Of a stretch of 38,719 bases of DNA, positions 1 through 8,725 are shown piece after piece. Positions within the stretch are counted from its first letter, which is position 1; every line of letters begins with the position of its first letter. The DNA lies in the NCBI GenBank assembly GCA_025934895.1, contig JAICWH010000015.1, positions 1 through 38,719 of the forward strand. The letters are read 5' to 3'. The position numbers and the translations under genes were made by a program. This stretch comes from Nocardioidaceae bacterium. GTDB taxonomy: Bacteria; Actinomycetota; Actinomycetes; Propionibacteriales; Nocardioidaceae. Under the pieces are notes generated by a model. It was given only the letters and a program-made list of their open reading frames with translations, ran no database searches and was not told where the DNA came from.

Positions 1-20
1 ACACGTACACGCTCGGCCAT
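1..20 (-). CDS. Partial CDS, N-terminus only (cut by window edge)
   Basis: On the minus strand an ATG at 18-20 opens a frame (M-A-E-R-V-R) that runs off the left edge. It is preceded by an AGGAG Shine-Dalgarno-like sequence at about 25-29, six to nine bases upstream. Only six codons are visible, so neither product nor family can be named. The call rests on the start codon and ribosome binding site alone. Confidence 0.35.
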
Positions 21-352
21 CACAGGCTCCTGGGGGAAGACAGGAACGGACAACCCGACCCTGCCAACCCCACGGACCAGATCATCGGACCTCGACCGGC
101 GCGTCACCCAAGAAGGCGAACGTTGCTGGCCGCGGTACTAGGCGTCCCTAGGCGTCCTTATGGTCAGGCTCGCCGCGCGAACGGGAACGAATCAGCATGA
201 ACCTACGGCGAGACCATCGCGTCGCCGCCTCGTGCGAACCGGTATGCCGACGCACCTGAGCGACGTGGGTGACTCGTAGGTGGCCTCGCATCGCTTCCCC
301 CTCGATGACGATTGCCTGGCAACGTCGGGACCACATTGCCGAGGACCCACGC
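21..352. other. Intergenic region with a 10-bp tandem duplication
   Basis: About 330 bases without a convincing gene. The only structure I see is a perfect tandem repeat of CTAGGCGTCC at 138-147 and 148-157. The small open frames here have no recognisable protein character. Confidence 0.4.
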
Positions 353-1057
353 TCACACCGGCAGGCTGATCCGCACCCGGCGAAAGCCTTTGCCCTTGTT
401 CTCGACCTTCACGATCCGCACCTCGCCGATCTGCCGGGTGGAAGTGACGTGCGTTCCACCGTCGGCCTGCTTGTCGAGGCCGTCGACATCGATGACCCGG
501 ATCTCCTGGACCTCGGGCGGGATCAGGTGCTGCGCGGTTCGCATGACGTCGGGGTCGGCCATCGCCTCCTCCCGGGTCACCACCCGGTCAAGGATGGACC
601 GGTCCCGGGCGATCTCCTCGTTGACAACCCGCTCCAGGTCGTCCTTGAACCCGAGGGGCACCTCCGGGAGGTTGAAGTCCATGCGCCCGAGCAACGGCTC
701 CATGTTCGAGCCGGTCACCAGCGCGCCGAAGTCGCGGTACACCACCCCGCACACCACATGCAGCCCAGAGTGCGTGCGCATCAACTGACGCCGCCGGACG
801 TCATCTAGGCGGGCGTGGACGACCGTTCCGACCGGGGGCAGCGGGTCGCCCTCGGCTGGCACCAGACCCGCCACGGACACGCCATCGATGCGGGTGAACA
901 CCCCTGCCCACTCGAGCTGCCCGAGGTCTGCGGGCTGGCCCCCGCCTCCGGGAAAGAAGGCGGACTCATCGAGAATGATCACCTCCGGTGAAGAGGCGAG
1001 CACGGTGGCGGTCCAGTTCATCAGCGACTGATCGCGCCAGTAGAGCGGGACGGTCAT
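353..1057 (-). CDS. Alanyl-tRNA editing protein (AlaX family)
   Basis: A 234-residue stand-alone relative of the AlaRS editing domain. The family hydrolyses mischarged Ser-/Gly-tRNA(Ala) in the cytoplasm. The N-terminal part carries the glycine-rich FFPGGGGQPAD loop (about residues 34-44). The Zn-binding HxxxH is present as H96-S-G-L-H100. The second half-motif reads D199-G-G-T-H203, where the classical AlaX/AlaRS motif has Cys in place of Asp. I chose the ATG at 1057; an in-frame TTG lies four codons upstream at 1069, but the ATG has GGGTGA upstream. Length fits the medium-sized AlaX class. It stands alone, with no operon partner visible. The family call is firm; activity with the changed ligand is uncertain. 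Confidence 0.85.
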   Translation of the reverse strand: MTVPLYWRDQSLMNWTATVLASSPEVIILDESAFFPGGGGQPADLGQLEWAGVFTRIDGVSVAGLVPAEGDPLPPVGTVVHARLDDVRRRQLMRTHSGLHVVCGVVYRDFGALVTGSNMEPLLGRMDFNLPEVPLGFKDDLERVVNEEIARDRSILDRVVTREEAMADPDVMRTAQHLIPPEVQEIRVIDVDGLDKQADGGTHVTSTRQIGEVRIVKVENKGKGFRRVRISLPV

Positions 1058-1527
1058 GGGTTCACCCAAGCGTGTACGTGGCGGCTGAGCAAGCGGAGGG
1101 ACGCCGAGCAGGCCTGAATAGGCGGCCGCCCACCTACGGGCCGATCAGGTCGCATCCGTGACGACCCGCGCCAGCCCCCGACGCGCGAGGGGCGGCGCGT
1201 CATACCACCGGGACGATGACAACCCTCGTCGTGAAGACCGTGGTAGTACCGGACGACCGGCCGGAGCTGTCACTGAGCTGTCCGAGATTGAGCAGCGTGG
1301 CGCCGGCGTTCATCCCGTTGCTAGCATCCGGTCGATGTGCTGGCTCGCTGTTGGGATGAATGGATGGATTGGAATCGGTGGCGAGCAGTCGCGACGAGTT
1401 CAATCGTCAGGTCATCCTTCCGTTCGACATCGCGTCAGAGCACTGCGATCGGCCGCTCGGGTCGGTGTATGTACGGCCTGAAGGCAGGCCCTTGCCCGCA
1501 AAGCCCACGTCCGGGCCGTTCGGCGAA
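1058..1527. other. Intergenic region, no recognisable gene
   Basis: About 470 bases. Several open frames exist on both strands, as expected at this GC content, but none has a recognisable motif combined with a good start. A 47-codon frame (1216-1359, plus) was considered and not accepted. Confidence 0.4.
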
Positions 1528-1926
1528 TCATTCGGCGAGCATGATCCCGACAAACAGCGCAGCCAGCGCGGTGAGCCCGGTCAGCGCACCGAAGACCCCC
1601 ATTGCCTTGCGCGAGGCGACTCGCGCGTGCATGAAGGCCGTAAAGCCGGAGCTGACCACGAGCGTGTACTTCAACAGCAGAGTGTGTTGATAGGCCACTC
1701 CCTTGTCGCCTTCGGCCTCCACGTTCCAGATGCCGGTCAGCACCAGGATCCCGAACGCCGGCCAGGCGACTCGATTGAACGCATTGGCGGCGGCCATCGG
1801 CACGTCCGTCCCCGCCGCGCGAAGAGCCGGGATCAGGGCGGCGAGGGTTATCTGGCCTCCGACCCAGATCGTGGCGGCCAGGATGTGCAGGAACAGTCGC
1901 AACGTCTCCACGGTGACAGGCCTCAC
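1528..1926 (-). CDS. Small integral membrane protein, CopD-like
   Basis: A 132-residue protein made almost entirely of four predicted membrane helices (about residues 8-30, 52-67, 84-100 and 108-130). The first helix contains the LHILAATIWVGGQ pattern seen in the CopD/YphA-like family of small membrane proteins (some members linked to copper, many of unknown role). The start is a GTG at 1926, with AGGA about ten bases upstream. It stands alone between two gene-poor gaps, so context gives no hint of function. CopD-like membership is by pattern; I do not claim copper transport. Confidence 0.65.
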   Translation of the reverse strand: MRPVTVETLRLFLHILAATIWVGGQITLAALIPALRAAGTDVPMAAANAFNRVAWPAFGILVLTGIWNVEAEGDKGVAYQHTLLLKYTLVVSSGFTAFMHARVASRKAMGVFGALTGLTALAALFVGIMLAE

Positions 1927-2495
1927 GTCGCGAAATCCTGCCAGGGCGGCATCGAGCCACCCGCGGCGGACCCGGTCCCGCTCGTGCTCCTGCTTCGAGG
2001 GGGCGCCCAGGAGAGAGCGAATGTCCGCACCGCTCGCATCCCCGCTGGGAACCCCAAGTCATTCACGGTCATTCACCGCGATAGGTCATCAAGCAGAGCA
2101 GAGCCGCACAGGAGAGCTCGGGACGCTGCTGTGATGCTGCCCTGACGCTCGGCCAGCTTCTCGTCGCAGCCTCGCTGGCGCACTGCGGCGAAGAGACGTC
2201 CTCAACGGCTCGATTCGGTAGCCCGCCCGGCGGAGCTGGTGGACAAGCCGTGCTCCGCCGTAGGGCCGAGCGCGCACAGCAGCTCCGCTGGTGGCTCGGG
2301 ATCGCGGATGCGTCGAGCAGCATCAGCAGCCCGCGATGGCTCAAAGCATGCCGGAGGCGGCGAATGCAGCGCCGTACGTGCTGAGCCGCAAGGCTGAGGT
2401 CGGACGTGTCGCGGCTGAGGTGTGCTGGTGATGGCGTGTCCTGCCGTCCCCACAGACTGGCAAGCGATACTGACGGTAGGGCAAACTGGGTGGCG
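1927..2495. other. Intergenic region, no recognisable gene
   Basis: About 570 bases with only overlapping low-complexity arginine/proline/serine-rich frames. A minus-strand frame near 2200-2277 contains a phrase like part of an IS3-type transposase (LRRAGYRI), but it is too short to call. No RNA gene or strong hairpin was recognised. Confidence 0.4.
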
Positions 2496-2924
2496 ATGAC
2501 TGAGCAAGACGCGTATTGCGACTTCTGCGATCTTCCGTTGGCTCAATGCGTCCACGGGCAGCCTCCGGCCCCCAAGGTGGTGGTCCCGTCGAAGCCGAAG
2601 CCTCGGAGGCGTGCTGCTGTCAGGTCCCGGGCACCTGGCCTAGCCACGAGACCGGTGAACCGCCGGTGGACACCGCCAGAGGCGCTCAAGCCCCATATCC
2701 TGGCCGTCCTACAGGACGCCGACGGCGAACTGGATGCAGACGAGCTCTTTCTGGAGCTGGAGGTTCTGCTCGAGGACCGGCTCCTTCCCGGGGACCATGA
2801 AAGCACGCCCACCGGCGAGCCGCGGTGGCAGTACGCTGCCCGCCGTGCTCGCCTGGCACTCATCAACGAGGGACTGATGACTAAGGGCATTCCGGGCGTG
2901 TGGAAGCTGACGAAGGCCCCGTGA
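2496..2924 (+). CDS. Mrr N-terminal-like winged-helix protein with an N-terminal Cys/His motif
   Basis: A 142-residue soluble protein. Residues 6-18 hold CDFCDLPLAQCVH, a compact Cys/His set that could bind zinc. A basic linker (KPKPRRRAAVRSR) follows. The remaining 80 or so residues (from about 55) resemble the Mrr_N winged-helix domain: LKPHILAVL, a DADELFLEL helix, then RWQYAARRARLALINEGLM and a closing GVWKLT strand. In Mrr-type enzymes this domain recognises DNA beside a nuclease domain; no nuclease domain follows here. Start: ATG at 2496, with the preceding GTG at 2490 as an alternative. Role unknown; a small DNA-binding regulator is an inference. Confidence 0.6.
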   Translation: MTEQDAYCDFCDLPLAQCVHGQPPAPKVVVPSKPKPRRRAAVRSRAPGLATRPVNRRWTPPEALKPHILAVLQDADGELDADELFLELEVLLEDRLLPGDHESTPTGEPRWQYAARRARLALINEGLMTKGIPGVWKLTKAP

Positions 2925-3231
2925 ATGTCTTGGGCGAGCATGCCGCGGCTGGCTAACGCGACGTGTCTGGTCTGGGGCACTCCGATTCGCCGCGGTAGGG
3001 CAACCACGCGCGCCCGGATTGCCGCGAATCGACGTCTTGTACGTTGTATGCCCCTGTGGAGTTCAGCGTCAATGCCGCCCGAAACCCGCGGCCTCAGGCA
3101 CAGGCATTGCCCTTCTCAGAGGGCTGCTTGGAGGCGCATGGTTGACGTCCTTGCGGGTGCTCGGCGACTGACCCGGCAGCAGCGGGATTTCATCCATTCT
3201 CTTGACCCCTGCGCACGACAGGATCTTGCTG
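2925..3231. other. Intergenic region, no recognisable gene
   Basis: About 307 bases between convergent genes. A plus-strand frame continues after the Mrr_N-like gene but has no protein-like character. No clear terminator hairpin was identified. Confidence 0.4.
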
Positions 3232-4662
3232 TCAGCCCTTCATGTCTTCCAGCTGCTTGCCCTTGGTCTCCTCGATGAACTTCATGACGAACAGCAACGA
3301 GATCAAGGCGAACGCCGCGTAGAGGCCGTAGGCCAGTGCCAGCGAGACGTCCTTGAGACCTGGGAAGGTGACAGTGATGATCCAGTTGGCGACCCACTGG
3401 CCGCCGGCTGCTACGGAGAGTGCGGCGGCCCTCATCCGGTTGGGGAAGATCTCGCCGAGCAGCACCCAGGTGACTGGACCCCAGGACATCCCGAACGCCA
3501 CCACGAACAGGTTGGCTGCTACCAGCGCGATGGGACCTTGGGCTCCCTCGAGGATGGGTTTCCCGTCCACGACCTTGGCGGTGCCGAAGACGACCGCCAT
3601 GGTCGCCAGGGTGGCCGTCATACCGATCGAGCCGATGATCAGCAGGGGCTTCCGTCCGAACCTGTCGATGCTGGCGATGGCGATCAGGGTGGTAAGGATG
3701 TTGATGACGGCGCCGATGACGGTGATGACGAAGGCCGAACTCTCCGTGAAGCCGACGGCCTCCCACAAGACGTTGGAGTAGTAGAAGATCACATTGATGC
3801 CGACGAACTGCTGGAACATCGACAGCAGCAGGCCGACCCAAACGATGCTGGCGATCTTTCCGGACGGCCCTTTGAGGTCCTGCCACGACGGTTTCGTGTC
3901 GCGCTTCATCGACTCCTGGATCCGGGCGATCTTGATGTCGATGTTGGTCTCGCCCAGCAGTTTCGTGAGGATCGCCGTGGCAGCCGTGACCTTGTTCTTG
4001 GAGATCAGGAACCGCGGGGACTCCGGGATCGTCAACGACAAAGCGCCGTAGATCACGGCGGGGACGGCCATCGCCAAGAACATCCAGCGCCACGCCTCCA
4101 TCCCGAGCCAGAGGTCCTTGTTGGACCCGCCGGCGATCTGCGCGAAGATGAAGTCCACCAGCAGCGAGATGAAGATGCCGGTGACGATGGCGAGCTGCTG
4201 CAGTGAGGCGAGTCGACCGCGGATGCTGGCCGGCGAAATCTCGGCGATGTAGGCCGGCGCGATCACCGAGGCCATCCCGACGCCCAGGCCGCCGATGATC
4301 CGGAAGACGACGAGGACCCACAGGCTTGGTGCGAGTCCGCTGCCGAGGGCGCTGACCAGGAACAGGACCGCGGCGATCCTCATCACCGCCAGCCGGCCGA
4401 TGTTATCCGCGATCCGGCCCGACACCAGAGCCCCGGTGGCCGCACCCAGCAACGCGGATGCCACGGCGAAGCCGAGCGACCCGGCGTTGGCGTGGAACCT
4501 GTCCGCGACCGCCGAGACCGCTCCGTTGATCACCGCGCTGTCGTAGCCGAACAGGAAACCACCTAGGGCGGCGACCGAGGCGATTCGGACGACGCCTTCG
4601 CCTCCGGATGCGTCGTCGTCGTAGATCGAGGACTGGCTGCTGGCTGTGCTCTGTCCGACCAC
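3232..4662 (-). CDS. MFS sugar transporter (sugar porter family)
   Basis: A 476-residue inner-membrane protein with about 12 predicted helices. Sugar-porter signatures are present: the first-helix pattern GGFLFGYDSAVING, RIIGGLGVGMAS, the PESPRFL motif after helix 6, and an EETKGK close to the C-terminus (the PETKG motif). It probably imports a sugar by proton symport. The start is a GTG at 4662 with AAGGA six bases upstream. It is the last gene of a minus-strand cluster, 31 bases after a GH65 phosphorylase that itself overlaps a PfkB kinase. Context suggests import of a glucosyl disaccharide such as maltose, trehalose or kojibiose. The substrate cannot be read from the sequence. Confidence 0.88.
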   Translation of the reverse strand: MVGQSTASSQSSIYDDDASGGEGVVRIASVAALGGFLFGYDSAVINGAVSAVADRFHANAGSLGFAVASALLGAATGALVSGRIADNIGRLAVMRIAAVLFLVSALGSGLAPSLWVLVVFRIIGGLGVGMASVIAPAYIAEISPASIRGRLASLQQLAIVTGIFISLLVDFIFAQIAGGSNKDLWLGMEAWRWMFLAMAVPAVIYGALSLTIPESPRFLISKNKVTAATAILTKLLGETNIDIKIARIQESMKRDTKPSWQDLKGPSGKIASIVWVGLLLSMFQQFVGINVIFYYSNVLWEAVGFTESSAFVITVIGAVINILTTLIAIASIDRFGRKPLLIIGSIGMTATLATMAVVFGTAKVVDGKPILEGAQGPIALVAANLFVVAFGMSWGPVTWVLLGEIFPNRMRAAALSVAAGGQWVANWIITVTFPGLKDVSLALAYGLYAAFALISLLFVMKFIEETKGKQLEDMKG

Positions 4663-4693
4663 GGTTGTTCCTTCTGCTTGTTGGCGGTTGGGC

Positions 4694-7081
4694 CTACGAA
4701 TGAGTGAGCTGCACGGTGACGGGCTGGTTCGCCCGGAGTTCGATGGACTCGTCCCGGACGACGATCGTCTCCGTGGCCCCGTCCGACGCGGCGAGGCAGA
4801 ACTGCGCCTCGGTGTGACCGATGGCCACCTGAACCGAGTTGCCCCGCCACCTCAGCCGGAAGCGGATCTGCTGCCACTCCGGTGGTAGCCAGGGACGGAA
4901 GGTCATCTGTCGATTCAAGACTCGGAACCCACCGAAGCCACAGACCAGGATCTGCCAGGTGCCTCCCGCCGACGCGATGTGCACACCCTCCTCAGTGTTG
5001 CCCTGGTTGTTGGTGAGGTCGACCAGCGCCGACCGCTGGAAGTACTGCAGCGCCCGTGTCGAGTCACCGACCTCGATGCCCATGATCGCGTGGATGGCGG
5101 GACTGAGGGAGGACTTGTGCAGCGTCCGGGCCTCGTAGAACTCGAAGTTGGCCTTCTTGACCTGCTCGCTGAACTCGTCCGGCAGGACGTGCATCAGCAT
5201 CACCACATCCGGCTGCTTGAGCAGCATGGTGTCTTCGCAGTTGAAGTGGTGATAGCCCTTCGGGTAGCGCGGCATGTTGTTGTGGTCCCACTCGGTGATC
5301 GGGACGTCCTTCAACCCGAAGTAGCCGTCGAACTGCTCGAGCACCCCACGGTCGGGGTCGAGGTGGTAGATGATCTTGTCTGCCACCGTGCGCCACTGGT
5401 CCACCTCCTGCGGCGTCAGCTCGATCTTGGCGGCAATCGCTGCGAGCGCGTCGGCATGCTGCTCCGACAGCATGCTGAAGATCCGGACGGACTGGGTGAG
5501 ACTCCACTGCGCCATCCGGTTCGTGAACGCGTTGTTGTCGACGTGGGAGTGGAACTCGTCGGGCCCCATCACCTGCTTGATCGCGTAGCGATCGGTGACT
5601 GGGTCGTGCTCCGCCCGGTCCACCCAGAAGCGACTGGTCTCGAACAGGATCTCGGCACCGAACTCGAGCAGGAAGTCTGTGTCACCAGTGACCTCGACGT
5701 AGGTGACGATGCCGTAGGCAACGTCGGCAGAGACATGGATCTCCTCGTCCCTGGTCCAGAACCGGTTGGCGCCGTCGACCGTCCACATCGGACACTCCTC
5801 GCGTCCGGTGTCTGCGGACTCCCAGGGGTACCTCGCTCCACGCATCCCACTCTCCTGAGCAAGCTCTCGAGCCGCTGGCAGGGTGTGGTGGCGATACCGG
5901 AGCAGTGTCCGGGCAGTGCCGGGCTGCGTGTAGATGAAGAACGGTAGCATCAGGATCTCGGTGTCCCAGAAGACGTGTCCCCGGTAGCCCTCACCGGTGA
6001 GGGACTTCGCACCGATGTTGACGTTCGGATCCTCACCGTTCGCCGCGATGAGGAGCTGGTAGATCCCGAACCGGACTGCCTTGGTGGCCTCGGGGTCACC
6101 ATCGATCATGCAGTCGCAGTCGGCCCACATCGACTCCCACACGTCACGGCTTCGATCCAGGCTAGCGTCGAACCCCGCCGTGGCATGGCTCTGCAGCGTC
6201 TCCAGGCAGGCCGGCCGAACGGCGGCGACGGAGTCACGCGAGGTGGCGATGCTCACCAGCTTGTCGACCCGAAGCGTCTGACCGCCGGCGACCGTGAAGT
6301 CCTGCAGCTCCTCGATGTGCTCGTAGCTTCGATGGACCGTCCGGCGGTCCGGCTGCTGCGACGCCTGCAGCACCGCGCCGTAGCCGAGAGAGATCCCGGT
6401 CTCGATGGTGCGCATCTCGAGGTAGACGGCACCCTCCTCCTCGGTCTTGCCGACCTCTACCAGGTGCTTGGCCCGGGCCCACTTCTCCCACCTGACCTCC
6501 GGCTCGAAGGTCGTCCCCTCGGGGTAGACGGGCAGCCGCTCGAGGTTGCGCCGCCGCCCGACCAGCGCGCTGGTCACCGTCACCTGGACGTCGTGGTCGA
6601 GCGGGGTGACCTCCACCCGCAGCCCGCACAGACGACGGTCCGCGAAGCTGGCGAACCGCACGGCGTCCAGGCGGGTCCGGCGTCCCTCTGCGTCCTGGAA
6701 CACCGTACGTCGGTGCAGCACGCCGTGCCGGAAGTCGAGGACCCGCTCGTGCTCGACAACGCGGCAGGACTGCACGTCGAGTCGGGTGCCGTCCACGGTC
6801 ACGACGAACGACAGCCAGTCCGGCGCGTTGACGAGGTCGATGACCGGCACCCGGTAGCCGTCGTACACGCCACTCAGGAAGGTCCCGGACACCTCGCCCA
6901 CGTGGCCCTCTTCGAGGCTTCCTCGAGTCCCGAGGCGTCCGTTGCCGACCGTGAAGAGAGTCTCGAGGATGTTCGCGCGCTCAGGGTCGAACCCGGACTC
7001 GGCGACCTGCCACTCCGCATCGCCCATGGCGCTGCTCGTGGTGCCCGTCCCCCTGGCCTCAGACACTGAACTCTTTGCCAT
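4694..7081 (-). CDS. GH65 disaccharide phosphorylase (maltose/kojibiose/trehalose phosphorylase type)
   Basis: A 795-residue cytoplasmic enzyme of glycoside hydrolase family 65. These enzymes use phosphate to split an alpha-glucosyl disaccharide into beta-glucose 1-phosphate and a sugar. An N-terminal beta-sandwich (to about residue 270) precedes the (alpha/alpha)6 barrel. The catalytic acid is Glu509 in the hallmark MGPDEFHSHVDNNAFTN; the phosphate-binding HKSSLSPAIHA and the closing EEGVHIASAGGTWQ are also present. Start: ATG at 7081, overlapping the PfkB stop by 23 bases; ATG at 7027 is a non-overlapping alternative. The longer frame upstream only reads through pfkB in another phase. No beta-phosphoglucomutase, the usual partner, is seen nearby. 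Family firm; acceptor specificity unknown. Confidence 0.9.
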   Translation of the reverse strand: MAKSSVSEARGTGTTSSAMGDAEWQVAESGFDPERANILETLFTVGNGRLGTRGSLEEGHVGEVSGTFLSGVYDGYRVPVIDLVNAPDWLSFVVTVDGTRLDVQSCRVVEHERVLDFRHGVLHRRTVFQDAEGRRTRLDAVRFASFADRRLCGLRVEVTPLDHDVQVTVTSALVGRRRNLERLPVYPEGTTFEPEVRWEKWARAKHLVEVGKTEEEGAVYLEMRTIETGISLGYGAVLQASQQPDRRTVHRSYEHIEELQDFTVAGGQTLRVDKLVSIATSRDSVAAVRPACLETLQSHATAGFDASLDRSRDVWESMWADCDCMIDGDPEATKAVRFGIYQLLIAANGEDPNVNIGAKSLTGEGYRGHVFWDTEILMLPFFIYTQPGTARTLLRYRHHTLPAARELAQESGMRGARYPWESADTGREECPMWTVDGANRFWTRDEEIHVSADVAYGIVTYVEVTGDTDFLLEFGAEILFETSRFWVDRAEHDPVTDRYAIKQVMGPDEFHSHVDNNAFTNRMAQWSLTQSVRIFSMLSEQHADALAAIAAKIELTPQEVDQWRTVADKIIYHLDPDRGVLEQFDGYFGLKDVPITEWDHNNMPRYPKGYHHFNCEDTMLLKQPDVVMLMHVLPDEFSEQVKKANFEFYEARTLHKSSLSPAIHAIMGIEVGDSTRALQYFQRSALVDLTNNQGNTEEGVHIASAGGTWQILVCGFGGFRVLNRQMTFRPWLPPEWQQIRFRLRWRGNSVQVAIGHTEAQFCLAASDGATETIVVRDESIELRANQPVTVQLTHS

Positions 7082-8051
7082 ATGCGTCTTCAAGCTGCTG
7101 GTCGGTCTCGGCCAGCGGGAGGTATGCGGCCAGCTCGCTGGAGGAGCAGCGCTGGGCGCCCATCGCGTTGCCGTAGCGGGCTGCCTGGACGAAGTCCTGG
7201 TGCGCCAGGTAGCCGTAGCCCATGCCGGCGGCGAACGAGTCGCCACAACCCGTCGTGTCGATCACGTGGCTGACCTTGAGACGGTCGACCAGGGCCTCCC
7301 GCATGCTGCCGTCGGCGTCGCGGTAGTAGACGGCGCAGCCGTGTTCATCGAGGGTCACGCACACGCCTTTCACGCCGCGGTCGAGACAGTGTTCGGCGAA
7401 GCGGGGCAGGTCCTCCATGGCCAGCGGCTCGGCGCTGGTCGTCGTGTCCGAGGCTCCGCTGGGGAACCAGCTGCAGCCGGCTTCCTCGAGGTTCATCTTG
7501 AGGATGTCGATGTAGGGCAGCCACGCGTCCCGTTCGATCCAGAGCCGGTGCGACCGCCCTCCGCCGTTGGTGAGGGCGACCGTGGGTCCGTGGGCGTCCA
7601 GCAGGATCGTGCCCGAGCTGTTCTGCTTCAGGTAGCGCAGCGTGTCCTGGCTGACCTGGTAGTCGGTGATCGGGACGCAGACGAACGAGTCGGCATCGAG
7701 CACGAACTCGACGTCCTCGGGCCGGATCGGCGCCATGAAGTGGGTCTGCCGCTCGACGCGACTGTTCTGGTCGAGGTACTCCAGCTCCACGACGTCACCG
7801 CGGTCGAGATTCGAGCGCACGCCCGTGAGGTCGACCTGCGGGAACTGCGACAGCAGCTCCTTGATGGCCTTCTCGTCGCGCTTGCGCACATGGATGACCG
7901 GGCAGATCCGGTCATCCGGTTCCAGAAGGGCCGACAGAGCGGCCACCGTGTAGAGCGCACACCCGTACTTTTCGAGCACATCACCGCGAAAGGTAGTGAT
8001 CCGATCGAAGGGGATGGGGCCGAGAACTGCGACGGTGCGTTTCGCGCGCAT
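7059..8051 (-). CDS. PfkB-family carbohydrate kinase
   Basis: A 330-residue ribokinase-like kinase that transfers phosphate from ATP to a sugar or nucleoside. The C-terminal PfkB signature is clear as DTTGCGDSFAAGMGYG, with Asp271 as the predicted catalytic base. The N-terminus has a modified first motif (VAVLGPIPFDRIT and an LYTVAALSALL segment). Start: ATG at 8051, with AAAGAGG about five bases upstream, in preference to an upstream ATG at 8084. It is the first gene of the kinase-GH65-transporter set, and its end overlaps the GH65 start. It probably phosphorylates the free sugar released by phosphorolysis, but this is inference. Confidence 0.85.
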   Translation of the reverse strand: MRAKRTVAVLGPIPFDRITTFRGDVLEKYGCALYTVAALSALLEPDDRICPVIHVRKRDEKAIKELLSQFPQVDLTGVRSNLDRGDVVELEYLDQNSRVERQTHFMAPIRPEDVEFVLDADSFVCVPITDYQVSQDTLRYLKQNSSGTILLDAHGPTVALTNGGGRSHRLWIERDAWLPYIDILKMNLEEAGCSWFPSGASDTTTSAEPLAMEDLPRFAEHCLDRGVKGVCVTLDEHGCAVYYRDADGSMREALVDRLKVSHVIDTTGCGDSFAAGMGYGYLAHQDFVQAARYGNAMGAQRCSSSELAAYLPLAETDQQLEDAYGKEFSV

Positions 8052-8257
8052 GTGCGCCTCTTTCGTGGGTGTACGACGGTCCACGGTGCACCCGTGATGC
8101 GTGACACATTCACAAGGACACTAGAACGTTTGTCATCACGCGTAAAGACGGATGTACGGATGGGCTACCTTCGGGGGTCTCGTCGTGGACGCCATCGCCA
8201 TGCGGCGATACAGTGATCGACACTCAGTTGCTCGTGACCCAAGAAACGGGGATCCCG

Positions 8258-8725
8258 ATGCGCAACTATCTGGTCGTCGCGAACCAGACCATCGGAGGCG
8301 CCGCGCTGCGCAAAGAGCTCGACAAGCGCATCGAGGCTGGGCCGAGCTCGTTCTACGTGCTGGTCCCGAACACGAGTGCTGCTCACTACCATGTCGTGCC
8401 GGCGGCGGGAGGTGTTCTCCCGATGCCCACCATGGTCACGTCCTACGACGCCCCGGCAACCGAGGAGGAAGCCACCGCCGAGGCGCGGGAAAGACTCGAC
8501 AAGCTCGTGTCGAACCTGACCGCCAAAGGGGTCGAGGCTCAGGGACACCTGGGCGGGGCGCATCCACTCGAGGCCATCGAAGAGGCACTTGCAGAGCACA
8601 CGTTCGACGAGATCATCCTTTCCACCCTCCCCCACCGGGTGTCGCGCTGGCTGCAGGCAGACCTCCCTCACCAGGTGGAGCGGCGCTGGAATGTTCCCGT
8701 GACCACCGTCGTCAGTCGACACTGA
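8258..8725 (+). CDS. UspA-like nucleotide-binding-fold protein
   Basis: A 155-residue soluble alpha/beta protein. It begins with a short strand (MRNYLVVANQTIGG), has a long acidic helix (residues about 72-95), then EAIEEALAEHTFDEIILSTLP and ends with WNVPVTTVVSRH, the late strand-helix-strand pattern of universal-stress-protein-like domains. The canonical ATP-binding G-x2-G-x9-G-S/T is not clear. I chose ATG 8258 over the frame's first ATG at 8213 because homology-like character begins there. It is divergent from the pfkB cluster, sharing a 200-base control region. Exact function unknown. Confidence 0.65.
   Translation: MRNYLVVANQTIGGAALRKELDKRIEAGPSSFYVLVPNTSAAHYHVVPAAGGVLPMPTMVTSYDAPATEEEATAEARERLDKLVSNLTAKGVEAQGHLGGAHPLEAIEEALAEHTFDEIILSTLPHRVSRWLQADLPHQVERRWNVPVTTVVSRH

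Noticed and set aside
1216-1359. 47-codon plus-strand frame starting MTTLVVKTVVV
   Set aside because: No Shine-Dalgarno, no motif, and the sequence after the first 12 residues looks random.
2089-2277. Minus-strand frame with a phrase like IS3 transposase (LRRAGYRI)
   Set aside because: Only about eight residues match and no further transposase pieces follow in any frame.
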